From positions 1 through 15,634 of the forward strand of contig JAEZEJ010000108.1 in assembly GCA_023417775.1 (NCBI GenBank): DNA of 15,634 nucleotides, read 5' to 3'. The DNA comes from Actinomycetes bacterium. Lineage in GTDB: Bacteria; Actinomycetota; Actinomycetes; Propionibacteriales; Nocardioidaceae. Position numbers and translations under genes: made by a program. The notes under the pieces are model-generated. The model was not told the DNA's origin and made no database searches. It worked only from the letters and a program-made list of their open reading frames with translations. Positions within the stretch are counted from its first letter, which is position 1, and the number at the start of each line of letters is the position of its first letter. Positions 1 to 5,912 of this stretch are shown in pieces.

Positions 1-3
1 GGG

Positions 4-31
4 GATGACTCCCCGCCGGCCCCTCGTCATC
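4..31 (-). terminator. Possible weak terminator after the acyl-CoA dehydrogenase gene
   Basis: GATGAC (4-9) and GTCATC (26-31) form a 6-bp stem around a GC-rich 16-base loop, 10 bases beyond the dehydrogenase stop on the minus strand. The window edge cuts any T-run, so this is tentative. Confidence 0.25.
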
Positions 32-41
32 GGGCTGGACG

Positions 42-1274
42 TCAGCCGGCCGCGACGCTCTCGCGCATCCGCTTGAGCTCGCCGCGGGCGATGGTGCGCT
101 TGTGCACCTCATCGGGTCCGTCGGCGATCCGCAGCGTCCGCTGGTGCGCGTAGAACCCCGCGAGCGGGACGTCGTCGGTCACGCCGGCGCCGCCGTGCAC
201 CTGGATCGCGCGGTCGATGATCTTGAGCGCGACCTGCGGACCGGCCACCTTGATGGCCGCGATCTCGGTCCGCGCCTTCTGGTTCCCGACGGTGTCCATC
301 AGCCACGCGGTCTTGAGGGTCAGCAGCCGGATCATCTCGATATCGATGCGGGCCTCGGCGATCCAGTCCTGGATATTGGAGCGGTTGGCCACCGGCTCGC
401 CGAAGGTGACGCGTTCCTGCGCGCGGCTGATCATCAGGTCCAGTGCGCGCTCGGCCATGCCGATCGAGCGCATGCAGTGGTGGATCCGCCCCGGTCCGAG
501 GCGCGCCTGGCTGATCATGAAGCCGTCGCCCTCGCCGGCCAGGAGCGCATTCGTCGGCACCCGCACGTCCTCGAAGAGGATCTCGGCATGGCCCTCGCGG
601 TCCTGATAGCCGAAGACCGGGAGACCCCGGACGATGGTGACGCCGGGGGTGTCGAGCGGCACCACCATCATCGACTGCTGGCGATGGGTCGCCGCCTGCG
701 GATCGGTCTTGCCCATGACGATGAGGACCCGGCAGTTCGCGTGCAGCGCATTCGAGGCGAACCACTTGCGCCCGTTGAGCACGTACTCGTCACCGTCGCG
801 GGTCATCGAGAGCTGGACATTGGTGGCATCGGAGCTGGCGACGGCCGGCTCGGTCATGCAGAAGGCCGAGGCCATCTCGCCCGCCAGGAGGGGCTTGAGG
901 TACTTCTCCTTGTGCTCATCGGTGCCGAAGAGCTGGAGCACCTCCATGTTGCCGGTGTCGGGGGCATTGCAGTTGCAGGCCTCGGGGGCCAGATGCGGGC
1001 TGCGGCCCATGATCTCCGCGAGCGGGGCGTAGTCGAGATTGCTGAGACCGGGCGACCCCCACTCCTCGTTCTGGTGGGGGTGGAAGAGGTTCCACAGGCC
1101 ACGCGAGCGGGCCTCGGCCTTGAGCTCCTCGAGCATCGGCGGGTGGAAGTTGGGATTGCCCGACTCGGCCATCTGCGTGTGATAGACGCTCTCGGAGGGG
1201 TAGACGTGCTCGTCCATGAAGGCGAGCAGCTTGTCCTGATACTCGCGGCTGCGCTCGGAGAAGGTGAATTCCAT
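42..1274 (-). CDS. Acyl-CoA dehydrogenase (ACAD10/11-like)
   Basis: FAD-dependent acyl-CoA dehydrogenase of 410 residues, the usual length for the family, expected to oxidise an acyl-CoA to the 2-enoyl-CoA in the cytoplasm and pass electrons to ETF. The N-terminal helical domain is followed by the FAD/substrate signature AFCMTEPAVASSDATN (residues 137-152), the beta domain with LNGRKWFAS, and a C-terminal helical domain with QVHGGAGVTDD and the terminal ADGPDEVHKRTIAR (384-397). The N-terminal ACNCNAPDTGN and the C-terminal motif recall the ACAD10/ACAD11 group, which can handle long, branched or hydroxylated acyl-CoAs; the substrate here is not readable. The ATG at 1274 has an AGAGGA Shine-Dalgarno 5 bases upstream. 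It lies 41 bases downstream of a crotonase on the same strand, so the two probably act in sequence in acyl-CoA breakdown. Confidence 0.95.
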   Translation of the reverse strand: MEFTFSERSREYQDKLLAFMDEHVYPSESVYHTQMAESGNPNFHPPMLEELKAEARSRGLWNLFHPHQNEEWGSPGLSNLDYAPLAEIMGRSPHLAPEACNCNAPDTGNMEVLQLFGTDEHKEKYLKPLLAGEMASAFCMTEPAVASSDATNVQLSMTRDGDEYVLNGRKWFASNALHANCRVLIVMGKTDPQAATHRQQSMMVVPLDTPGVTIVRGLPVFGYQDREGHAEILFEDVRVPTNALLAGEGDGFMISQARLGPGRIHHCMRSIGMAERALDLMISRAQERVTFGEPVANRSNIQDWIAEARIDIEMIRLLTLKTAWLMDTVGNQKARTEIAAIKVAGPQVALKIIDRAIQVHGGAGVTDDVPLAGFYAHQRTLRIADGPDEVHKRTIARGELKRMRESVAAG

Positions 1275-1290
1275 GGTGTTCCTCTCGGTC

Positions 1291-1309
1291 GCCGGCGATC
1301 TTCGCCGGC
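1291..1309 (-). other. Hairpin between crotonase and acyl-CoA dehydrogenase
   Basis: GCCGGCGA and TCGCCGGC form a perfect 8-bp stem around a 3-base loop, in the 41-base gap between the crotonase stop and the Shine-Dalgarno of the dehydrogenase. There is no T-run, so it is more likely an mRNA processing or stabilising stem, or a partial attenuator, than a complete intrinsic terminator. Confidence 0.4.
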
Positions 1310-1315
1310 TCGGGG

Positions 1316-2140
1316 TCAGGGGGTGTGCCAGCCTCGGGGGAAGGTCGGCGTCTGCTTGTCGACGAAGGCGCGCACGGCGGCGATGTGATCGGCTGTGAGA
1401 CCGGTCTGCTTGTGACGGGGCACCTCGGTGTCCATTGAGGAGTCCAGGTCCACCAGCGGAGCCTGGAGCAGGTTGAGCTTCATGCCCTCCAGCGCGTGCG
1501 AGGGGCCTTCGGCGAGCTGTCGCGCGAGTTGCGCGGTCCGCTCATCGAGGTCGTCCTCCTCGACGAGCCAGTTGAGCAACCCGAGTCCGAGGGCTTCCTC
1601 GCCTCGTACCCGGGGCGAGAGGAACATCAGCTCGCGGGCCTTGGCGGGTCCGACCAGATGATGCAGCAGCCAGGCGGCTCCGAAGTCCCCGGCCAGCCCG
1701 ACCCCGGCGAAGGCGGTCGCGAAGACGCTGCGGGGGGTGCCGATGCGCAGATCGGCCGCGAGCGCCAGCCCCAGGCCGGCTCCCGCTGCCGCGCCGCCGA
1801 TCGAGGCGAGCACCGGCTTGGGAAAGCGGTGGAGGGCACCCACGGTGCGTCGCTGATGCTCCTGCTGCGCCCGGATCGCGTCGGGGTCGACGTGCTCGGC
1901 ACCATTGCCCTCGCCTCCGCGTTCGTCGAAGTCGCGGACATCGCCACCGGAGCAGAAGGCCCGGCCGGCGCCACGGATGACGACGGCACCGACCTCGGAC
2001 GAGGCGGCCATGGCCTCGAGTGTCGAACCGAGGCCCTCGATCATCTCCACGGAGAGGGCATTGCGCCGATCGGGACGGTTGAGGGTGATCGTCCCGACAC
2101 CGTCGGCGATCTCGCTGAGGACGTGCGGCTCCTGCTCCAT
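1316..2140 (-). CDS. Enoyl-CoA hydratase/isomerase (crotonase family)
   Basis: Crotonase-fold protein of 274 residues acting on acyl-CoA thioesters, probably hydrating or isomerising an enoyl-CoA next to the dehydrogenase encoded downstream. Visible marks are TLNRPDRRNALS (19-30), the first oxyanion-hole segment AFCSGGDVRDF (61-71) and the second, GGAAAGAGLGLALAADLRI (115-133). In the active-site stretch AFAGVGLAGDFGAAW (143-157) the first glutamate of classical hydratases appears to be alanine (A145), and an aspartate (D152) sits in the following loop; isomerase or other crotonase chemistry is therefore as likely as hydration. The frame stays open upstream to 2206, but that stretch would encode an odd leader and cover the operator-like palindrome, so I chose the ATG at 2140, where homologous sequence begins. 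Confidence 0.9.
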   Translation of the reverse strand: MEQEPHVLSEIADGVGTITLNRPDRRNALSVEMIEGLGSTLEAMAASSEVGAVVIRGAGRAFCSGGDVRDFDERGGEGNGAEHVDPDAIRAQQEHQRRTVGALHRFPKPVLASIGGAAAGAGLGLALAADLRIGTPRSVFATAFAGVGLAGDFGAAWLLHHLVGPAKARELMFLSPRVRGEEALGLGLLNWLVEEDDLDERTAQLARQLAEGPSHALEGMKLNLLQAPLVDLDSSMDTEVPRHKQTGLTADHIAAVRAFVDKQTPTFPRGWHTP

Positions 2141-2166
2141 CGGCCTGCCTTCGAAAAATAAGATGA

Positions 2167-2185
2167 GTTCAAGTTCAACTTGGAC
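2167..2185. promoter_or_regulatory. Operator-like palindrome upstream of the crotonase gene
   Basis: GTTCAAGTT-C-AACTTGGAC is a 19-base inverted repeat with one mismatch; the inner CAAGTT-C-AACTTG is perfect. It overlaps the last bases of the proposed -10 box and covers the expected transcription start, the position of a repressor site. Symmetry and size suit a TetR- or GntR-type dimer, but the regulator is not identified. Confidence 0.5.
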
Positions 2186-2213
2186 GGTAGTCGTCCGATG
2201 CGGCATTGGTCAA
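2184..2213 (-). promoter_or_regulatory. Predicted promoter of the crotonase/acyl-CoA dehydrogenase pair
   Basis: On the minus strand TTGACC (2213-2208) is followed after 18 bases by TACCGT (2189-2184). The -35 matches five of six consensus bases and the -10 keeps the TANNNT core usual in actinobacteria. Transcription would start near 2177, giving a leader of about 37 bases. Confidence 0.4.
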
Positions 2214-2233
2214 GGCGGTGCTCGGCCGCTCGC

Positions 2234-2821
2234 TCAGGGGCGGGTGACCGAGAGGATCCGGAACCCCTTCGCGCTCGCCTCGCGGCGGGTGGGGAAGCCC
2301 TGTTGGTCGAGCCAGCGCTGCAGCGAGTCGGCTCCGAGATTCTTGCCCACGACCAGTCGTGCCTCGCCGGAGCGGGACAGCCGCGGGAGCCAGGTCGACA
2401 GCAGCTCGTGCAGGGCGTCCTTGCCGATGCGGATCGGGGGATTGGACCAGATCGCGTCGAAGGTCACGTCCGCCGGCACCTCGTCGGGACGGGCGGTGCG
2501 GACCGTGAGCGCGTGGCGCTCGGCATTGCGGCGCGTCAGGTCGAGGGCGCGCTCGTTGACGTCGACTGCCCAGACATCGAGCCCCTCCCCGGCGAGGGAG
2601 CAGGCGATCGGACCCCAGCCGCAGCCGAGGTCGAGGACGGTGGCCGGGGAGAGCGGAGGCGTGCTGTGCTGGAGCAGCAGGGCGGTCGCCTTGTCCAGCG
2701 CGCCGTGGGCGAAGACTCCGCCGGAGGTCGTGTACCGGCGCTCGGTGCCCCAGAGGCTGACCGTCGTCTCGCGTTCGTCAGCCGCCGACGACGGGTCGGC
2801 TTCGAAATACTGCTCACCCAC
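2234..2821 (-). CDS. Class I SAM methyltransferase, RsmC-like small domain
   Basis: A 195-residue methyltransferase using S-adenosylmethionine. The cofactor loop is VLDLGCGWGPIA (62-73) and the substrate-amino motif is SNPPIRIG (126-133); NPP[F/Y/I] is the signature of N-methyltransferases acting on nucleic acid bases or glutamine. The short YFEADPS...TTVSLWGTERRYTTSGGVFAHGALD start matches single-domain relatives of RsmC (16S rRNA guanine-N2 methyltransferase), which lack the N-terminal duplicate of the E. coli enzyme. An rRNA target is plausible but unproven. I chose GTG at 2821: a TAGGCT -10-like hexamer ends 7 bases before it, fitting a leaderless mRNA, and the alternative GTG at 2878 lies inside a repeat copy and adds a low-complexity leader. 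The next gene downstream has its own promoter. Confidence 0.85.
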   Translation of the reverse strand: MGEQYFEADPSSAADERETTVSLWGTERRYTTSGGVFAHGALDKATALLLQHSTPPLSPATVLDLGCGWGPIACSLAGEGLDVWAVDVNERALDLTRRNAERHALTVRTARPDEVPADVTFDAIWSNPPIRIGKDALHELLSTWLPRLSRSGEARLVVGKNLGADSLQRWLDQQGFPTRREASAKGFRILSVTRP

Positions 2822-2828
2822 GTCGTCC

Positions 2829-2834
2829 AGCCTA
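2829..2834 (-). promoter_or_regulatory. Putative -10 box of the methyltransferase gene (leaderless)
   Basis: TAGGCT on the minus strand keeps the TANNNT core and ends 7 bases before the GTG at 2821, so transcription would begin at the start codon. No convincing -35 or Shine-Dalgarno is present, which is normal for leaderless genes. Confidence 0.35.
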
Positions 2835-2860
2835 GAGCGCGCCCCTCGCCCCTGCCCGGG

Positions 2861-2982
2861 CGGTGAGTGGTCAACCACCGTCGGGGGTGGTGGGTGGTTG
2901 GTGGCTCACCGCGATCGCGTAGGGCCGTTCGGCGGTGGGTGGTCCACCACGTGGGGAGCGGCCGGTGGTTGACAGCTCACCG
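2861..2982. repeat. Four alternating inverted copies of a 19-base repeat (BIME-like)
   Basis: Copies lie at 2861-2879 (+), 2893-2911 (-), 2933-2951 (+) and 2964-2982 (-). In a common orientation they read CGGTGAG-TGGT-CAACCACC, CGGTGAG-CCAC-CAACCACC, CGGTGGG-TGGT-CCACCACG and CGGTGAG-CTGT-CAACCACC. Three of the four keep identical 7-base and 8-base flanks around a variable 4-base centre. Neighbouring copies are inverted, so copies 1+2 and 3+4 can each fold into a long hairpin with a loop of 12-13 bases. The array fills the spacer between the MmcQ/YjbR gene and the methyltransferase gene and may also end transcription of the former. Confidence 0.75.
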
Positions 2983-3000
2983 CCCGATGGGTCCGACGGT

Positions 3001-3363
3001 TCAGCGAGGTCCGTGTTCGTCGAGCCAGGCCTTGCGGACTCGCGGCTTGGCGACGATGAGCCACGCCTCGGTCAGGAGCTCGCGCAGCTCCACGGGGTCG
3101 GCCTCACCGGGACGCACGAGTACGGCATTCGTGCCGAACTTCCGGAAGTGATCGATCGTGTAGTACGGCGCGTCGGGATCGCCGACCAGCGCCTCGAGCT
3201 CATCGGGTGCGACCTTGAGGGCGACCGAGCCGGGGCTGTCCGGGGCGTCGCGCCACCAGGCGACCAGCACTCCGCCGGCCTTGACCGCCGGCATATTCCA
3301 CGTCGTCGTCAGCTCGGTGGAGGGGAGCTCCAGGAGATGAGCGACGATCTCGTCCCAGGTCAT
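3001..3363 (-). CDS. MmcQ/YjbR-like family protein
   Basis: Small cytoplasmic protein of 120 residues with the layout of the MmcQ/YjbR-like (CyaY-fold) family: an N-terminal helix MTWDEIVAHLLELPSTE, a beta region around TTTWNMPAVKAGGVLVAWWR and VALKVAPDELEAL, then YYTIDHFRKFGTNAVLV and a C-terminal helix RELLTEAWLIVAKPRVRKAWLDEH typical of the family. Members have been suggested to bind DNA, but no firm role is known. The ATG at 3363 follows the NUDIX stop codon after 3 bases and lacks a clear Shine-Dalgarno of its own, so translation is probably coupled to the upstream gene. Confidence 0.85.
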   Translation of the reverse strand: MTWDEIVAHLLELPSTELTTTWNMPAVKAGGVLVAWWRDAPDSPGSVALKVAPDELEALVGDPDAPYYTIDHFRKFGTNAVLVRPGEADPVELRELLTEAWLIVAKPRVRKAWLDEHGPR

Positions 3364-3366
3364 GGC

Positions 3367-3828
3367 TCAGTGTGCCATCGACTCCGCCCAGCGGTCGAGA
3401 AGCTCGCGCTGGCCCGCGACGATGAGCTCAGCTGCCTCGGCGGGGGAGAACCAGGCGACGCGGTCGATCTCGGGGAACTCGCGTTCCTGTCCCGAGCGGG
3501 GCGGCCAGACCATCGTGAACGTGCCCGGCACGATCGAGGCCGGATCGAGGTCCTGCTCCACGGCCCAGGCGTGCACGAGCTTGCGGGACTGTCGGATCGT
3601 GCCGAGGCTCGCGTACGGGCCGGCCGGTGCCGGCAGCCCCAGCTCCTCGGTGAACTCGCGTAGGGCGCAGGCCAGGGGCTCTTCGCCGGACTTGATCTCC
3701 CCCTTGGGGATCGACCACGCGCCGGCATCCTTGCGTGCCCAGAAGGGACCGCCCATATGGCCGAGCAGCACCTCGGCCGCGCCCCCATGGCGGCGATACA
3801 GCAGCAGGCCGGCGCTCTCGATGGGCAT
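3367..3828 (-). CDS. NUDIX hydrolase
   Basis: A 153-residue NUDIX-fold hydrolase of a nucleoside diphosphate linked to another moiety, with divalent metal. The full NUDIX box runs from G43 to L65, with E49, R57, E58, E61 and E62 in the required spacing (GX5EX7REUXEEXGU). The opening ESAGLLLYRR and the internal HMGGPFWARKDAGAWSIPKGEI are typical of a stand-alone group related to predicted NTP pyrophosphohydrolases; the substrate cannot be read. The frame is open far upstream through the antisense side of truA, but homology starts at the ATG at 3828. Its GAGGA Shine-Dalgarno overlaps the truA stop codon, placing it in the truA operon. Confidence 0.92.
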   Translation of the reverse strand: MPIESAGLLLYRRHGGAAEVLLGHMGGPFWARKDAGAWSIPKGEIKSGEEPLACALREFTEELGLPAPAGPYASLGTIRQSRKLVHAWAVEQDLDPASIVPGTFTMVWPPRSGQEREFPEIDRVAWFSPAEAAELIVAGQRELLDRWAESMAH

Positions 3829-3836
3829 GGCGGTCC

Positions 3837-4631
3837 TCAGGGCTGCCCGTCGCGGCGCTGGCGCGCCTGGGCGACGCGTCCGGCGAGACCCTCGGGCTCG
3901 GGATATCGCACCTCTTCGAGGACGAGGCCGTGGGCGGGCATCACTTTCACGCGGGGGTCGCGCCGGCCCGCCGCGAGGATCTCGGCGGCGAACTCGGGCG
4001 GGTAGCGGCGCTCCCCGACCGCGACGAGGCAGCCCATGAGCGACCGCACCATCGAATGGCAGAAGGCATCGGCGCGCACGGTGGTCGCCAGCGTCTCCCC
4101 GCCGCGGACCGTCCGCAGGTCCAAGAGCGTGCGGATGGTGGTGGCCCCTTCGCGCTGCTTGCAGAAGGCGGCGAAGTCGTGCTCGCCGAGCAGGTGCCGG
4201 GCGGCGGCGTTCATGAGATCGACGTCGAGCGGCCGGGGCTGCGCCACGATCATGCCCCGGGCCAGTGGATCGGGTCCCGCCGGGTGGTCGGTCATGCGGT
4301 AGACGTAACGGCGCTCGAGGGCGGCGAAGCGCGCGTCGAAGTGCTCGGGGGCCGCCGTGACGGACTTGATGCGGACGTCCGCGGGTACGATCCGGCGCAG
4401 CCGGCGCTCCACCACGCCGGGATGCGAGTCGACGTCCACATGGGCCACCTGGCCGCGCGCGTGCACCCCCGCGTCCGTGCGTCCGGCGCAGGTGACGGTC
4501 GGCGGATCGGGTAGTCGCAGCACGGTGCCGAGGGCCTGTTCCAGCTCGCCCTGCACGGTACGCAGGCCGGGCTGGGTCGCCCACCCCTTGAAGTCGGTTC
4601 CGTCGTAGGCCAGGTCGATCCGCATCCGCAC
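3837..4631 (-). CDS. truA: tRNA pseudouridine(38-40) synthase TruA
   Basis: TruA isomerises uridines 38, 39 and 40 in the anticodon arm of many tRNAs. The 264-residue protein shows the family start RIDLAYDGTDFKGWATQPG..TVQGELEQAL, the catalytic motif CAGRTDAGVHARGQVAHVD with the nucleophile D53, RYVYRM, LLGEHDFAAFCK and the C-terminal ADAFCHSMVRSLMGCLVAVGE. Length is normal. The start is taken as GTG at 4631, because a TAGGAT -10-like box ends 6 bases upstream, which fits leaderless transcription; an in-frame ATG two codons later (4625) is the alternative. In many actinobacteria truA follows rplQ, but here nothing ribosomal precedes it; it heads a three-gene unit with the NUDIX and MmcQ/YjbR genes. 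Confidence 0.96.
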   Translation of the reverse strand: MRMRIDLAYDGTDFKGWATQPGLRTVQGELEQALGTVLRLPDPPTVTCAGRTDAGVHARGQVAHVDVDSHPGVVERRLRRIVPADVRIKSVTAAPEHFDARFAALERRYVYRMTDHPAGPDPLARGMIVAQPRPLDVDLMNAAARHLLGEHDFAAFCKQREGATTIRTLLDLRTVRGGETLATTVRADAFCHSMVRSLMGCLVAVGERRYPPEFAAEILAAGRRDPRVKVMPAHGLVLEEVRYPEPEGLAGRVAQARQRRDGQP

Positions 4632-4637
4632 CGCACC

Positions 4638-4655
4638 ATCCTAGAGGCCGGCCTC
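4638..4655 (-). promoter_or_regulatory. Putative -10 box and palindrome upstream of truA
   Basis: TAGGAT (4643-4638, minus strand) has the TANNNT core and ends 6 bases before the GTG at 4631. It abuts a perfect 12-base palindrome, GAGGCCGGCCTC (4644-4655). No good -35 is seen at 16-18 bases. Confidence 0.35.
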
Positions 4656-4825
4656 GATCCCGTAGCAGCACCGGCCGGATGGTCGTTTGGGTGGGTTTTC
4701 GTCTGGTCTTTTCGGGGCGGTCGACTCTCGGCCGATGGGCGGTATGCGTGATTCTCCCGGTGATCCCAGCGAGAGGGAGGGCTTCCGGGGATTTTTCTCG
4801 GAGATCTATTGACTTTAAAAATTTT

Positions 4826-4838
4826 CTATGATGCATAG
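4826..4838. promoter_or_regulatory. Small inverted repeat just upstream of the operon promoter
   Basis: CTATG-ATG-CATAG is a perfect 5-bp inverted repeat around three bases, directly abutting the proposed -35 box at 4839. The position would suit an activator site or a second repressor site. It lies in the AT-rich tract at about 4795-4860, which stands out from the GC-rich surroundings. Confidence 0.3.
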
Positions 4839-4867
4839 TTGAAACAAGATTCAGTTATGAGTAGGGT
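4839..4867 (+). promoter_or_regulatory. Predicted promoter of the transporter/catabolic operon
   Basis: TTGAAA (4839-4844) and TAGGGT (4862-4867) are separated by exactly 17 bases. The -35 matches five of six consensus bases and the -10 has the TANNNT core. Transcription would start near 4874, leaving a leader of about 43 bases before the ATG at 4917. A TTGACT at 4809-4814 is a second -35-like sequence without a well-spaced -10. Confidence 0.4.
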
Positions 4868-4890
4868 CACATCACCGCTTGACAATGTGA
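4867..4890. promoter_or_regulatory. Operator-like inverted repeat over the operon start
   Basis: TCACAT-N12-ATGTGA is a perfect 6-bp inverted repeat. It begins at the last base of the proposed -10 and covers the expected transcription start, so a bound protein would block the promoter. The TetR-type regulator at the end of the cluster is the obvious candidate ligand-responsive repressor; that link is inference. Confidence 0.45.
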
Positions 4891-4916
4891 TCTACCTCAT
4901 AGCCCTTGGAGTGGCC

Positions 4917-5912
4917 ATGTCTCTCAAGAAATTCACCGCTGCCGGCGCTGCGCTCGTCCTGTCGTTGGGTCTCGCGGCCTGCGGATCGGATGATCCCGCC
5001 GCCGAGGGCGATGCGGCTCCGACGCCGATCAGTGTCTACTACACGTCGCCATTGGCCGGATACTCGATCATCCAGGTGGCGGACGACCACGACCTCTTCC
5101 CCGATGACATCGACGTCTCGGTGGAGGGCGGCGACTCCACCGTCGGAGTCACCCTCGCCTCCAGCGGACGCGTGCAGATGTACCTCAACACCGCCCCGAT
5201 GACCGAGAACATCGCGCACGGAGGCGCGGCCCTCGCCTGGGCGGCCACCTGGACCGAGGGCATGAACACGCTCTTCATCGGTCGTAACGGGGTCGAGTCC
5301 CTCGAGGACATGAAGGGACGCTCGCTCGGCATCGTGCAGCCGGGGCTCACCCTCTCGGTGATCGCCAATGATGCGCTGATCGACGCGGGCCTCTCGCAGG
5401 ACGACTACAAGTCGGTCTCCCTCGGTACCGTGCCGGCCCTGGCCGGGGCCTTCGCGGCCGGCACGGGCGACGGGGCTGTGCTCGATCGCATCACCGCCGA
5501 GCGCCTGCTCTCGGAGGTCGATGGCTCGGTGGAGCTCTTCGACTACTACGACGGGACCCCCTTCGTCGGCGGCGGCGTCAGCGTGAACACCGACTGGCTC
5601 GAGGAGAACCCCGAGGCGGCGACCTCCTTCCTCGAAGGCCTCCAGGCCGCTCTCGACTTCATGAGCGAGAACCCCGAGGAAGCCAAGAAGTCGATCAGCG
5701 CGATGACCGGTATCACCGAGGCCGATGCCCTCGACAACGCCTACCAGGACTTCATGGACCACTCCACCGACACCCTCATGCCGGTCTCGGAGGAGCAGAT
5801 GAACGCTTCGATGAGGATGCTGCGCAATGAGGGCAATGACTGGGCCACGGACGAGTTCGGTGCCTCCGTCGTCATCGACCCGTCCTATGTCGAGCAGGCG
5901 CTCGAGCGGTGA
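4917..5912 (+). CDS. ABC transporter substrate-binding lipoprotein (SsuA/NMT1-THI5-like)
   Basis: Extracytoplasmic solute-binding protein of 331 residues for an ABC importer. A lipoprotein signal MSLKKFTAAGAALVLSLGLAAC ends in the lipobox LAAC with the lipidated Cys22, followed by an acidic linker. The mature part has the two-lobed NMT1/SsuA-like pattern: PISVYYTSPLAGYSIIQVADDHDLF, then VTLASSGRVQMYLNT and ESLEDMKGRSLGIVQPG (hinge), and FVGGGVSVNTDWLEENPEAATSFLEGL. Relatives bind sulfonates, pyrimidine precursors, nitrate or aromatic acids; the ligand here is unknown. The frame is open from 4839, but the ATG at 4917 gives an exact lipoprotein signal and has GGAG 5 bases upstream. First gene of the operon; its stop overlaps the permease start. 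Confidence 0.92.
   Translation: MSLKKFTAAGAALVLSLGLAACGSDDPAAEGDAAPTPISVYYTSPLAGYSIIQVADDHDLFPDDIDVSVEGGDSTVGVTLASSGRVQMYLNTAPMTENIAHGGAALAWAATWTEGMNTLFIGRNGVESLEDMKGRSLGIVQPGLTLSVIANDALIDAGLSQDDYKSVSLGTVPALAGAFAAGTGDGAVLDRITAERLLSEVDGSVELFDYYDGTPFVGGGVSVNTDWLEENPEAATSFLEGLQAALDFMSENPEEAKKSISAMTGITEADALDNAYQDFMDHSTDTLMPVSEEQMNASMRMLRNEGNDWATDEFGASVVIDPSYVEQALER

Noticed and set aside
2861..2982. CRISPR array
   Set aside because: The repeats alternate in orientation, are only 19 bases, vary in the centre and have spacers of 12-21 bases; no cas gene is near.
4809..4832. TTGACT with TATGAT as the operon promoter
   Set aside because: The spacer is only 12 bases, too short for a sigma-70-type promoter; the pair at 4839-4867 has a 17-base spacer.
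3829..4836. N-terminal extension of the NUDIX frame through truA
   Set aside because: The stretch is in another frame of truA, has no homology-like content, and the NUDIX protein has its own ATG and Shine-Dalgarno at 3828.
4839..4916. Longer N-terminus for the substrate-binding protein
   Set aside because: It would put 26 residues before a complete lipoprotein signal and overlap the predicted promoter; the ATG at 4917 has its own ribosome-binding site.
4640..4916. TPP riboswitch before the NMT1/THI5-like binding protein
   Set aside because: The conserved thi-box segments (CTGAGA and the ACCTGATCTGG-type core) are not present.
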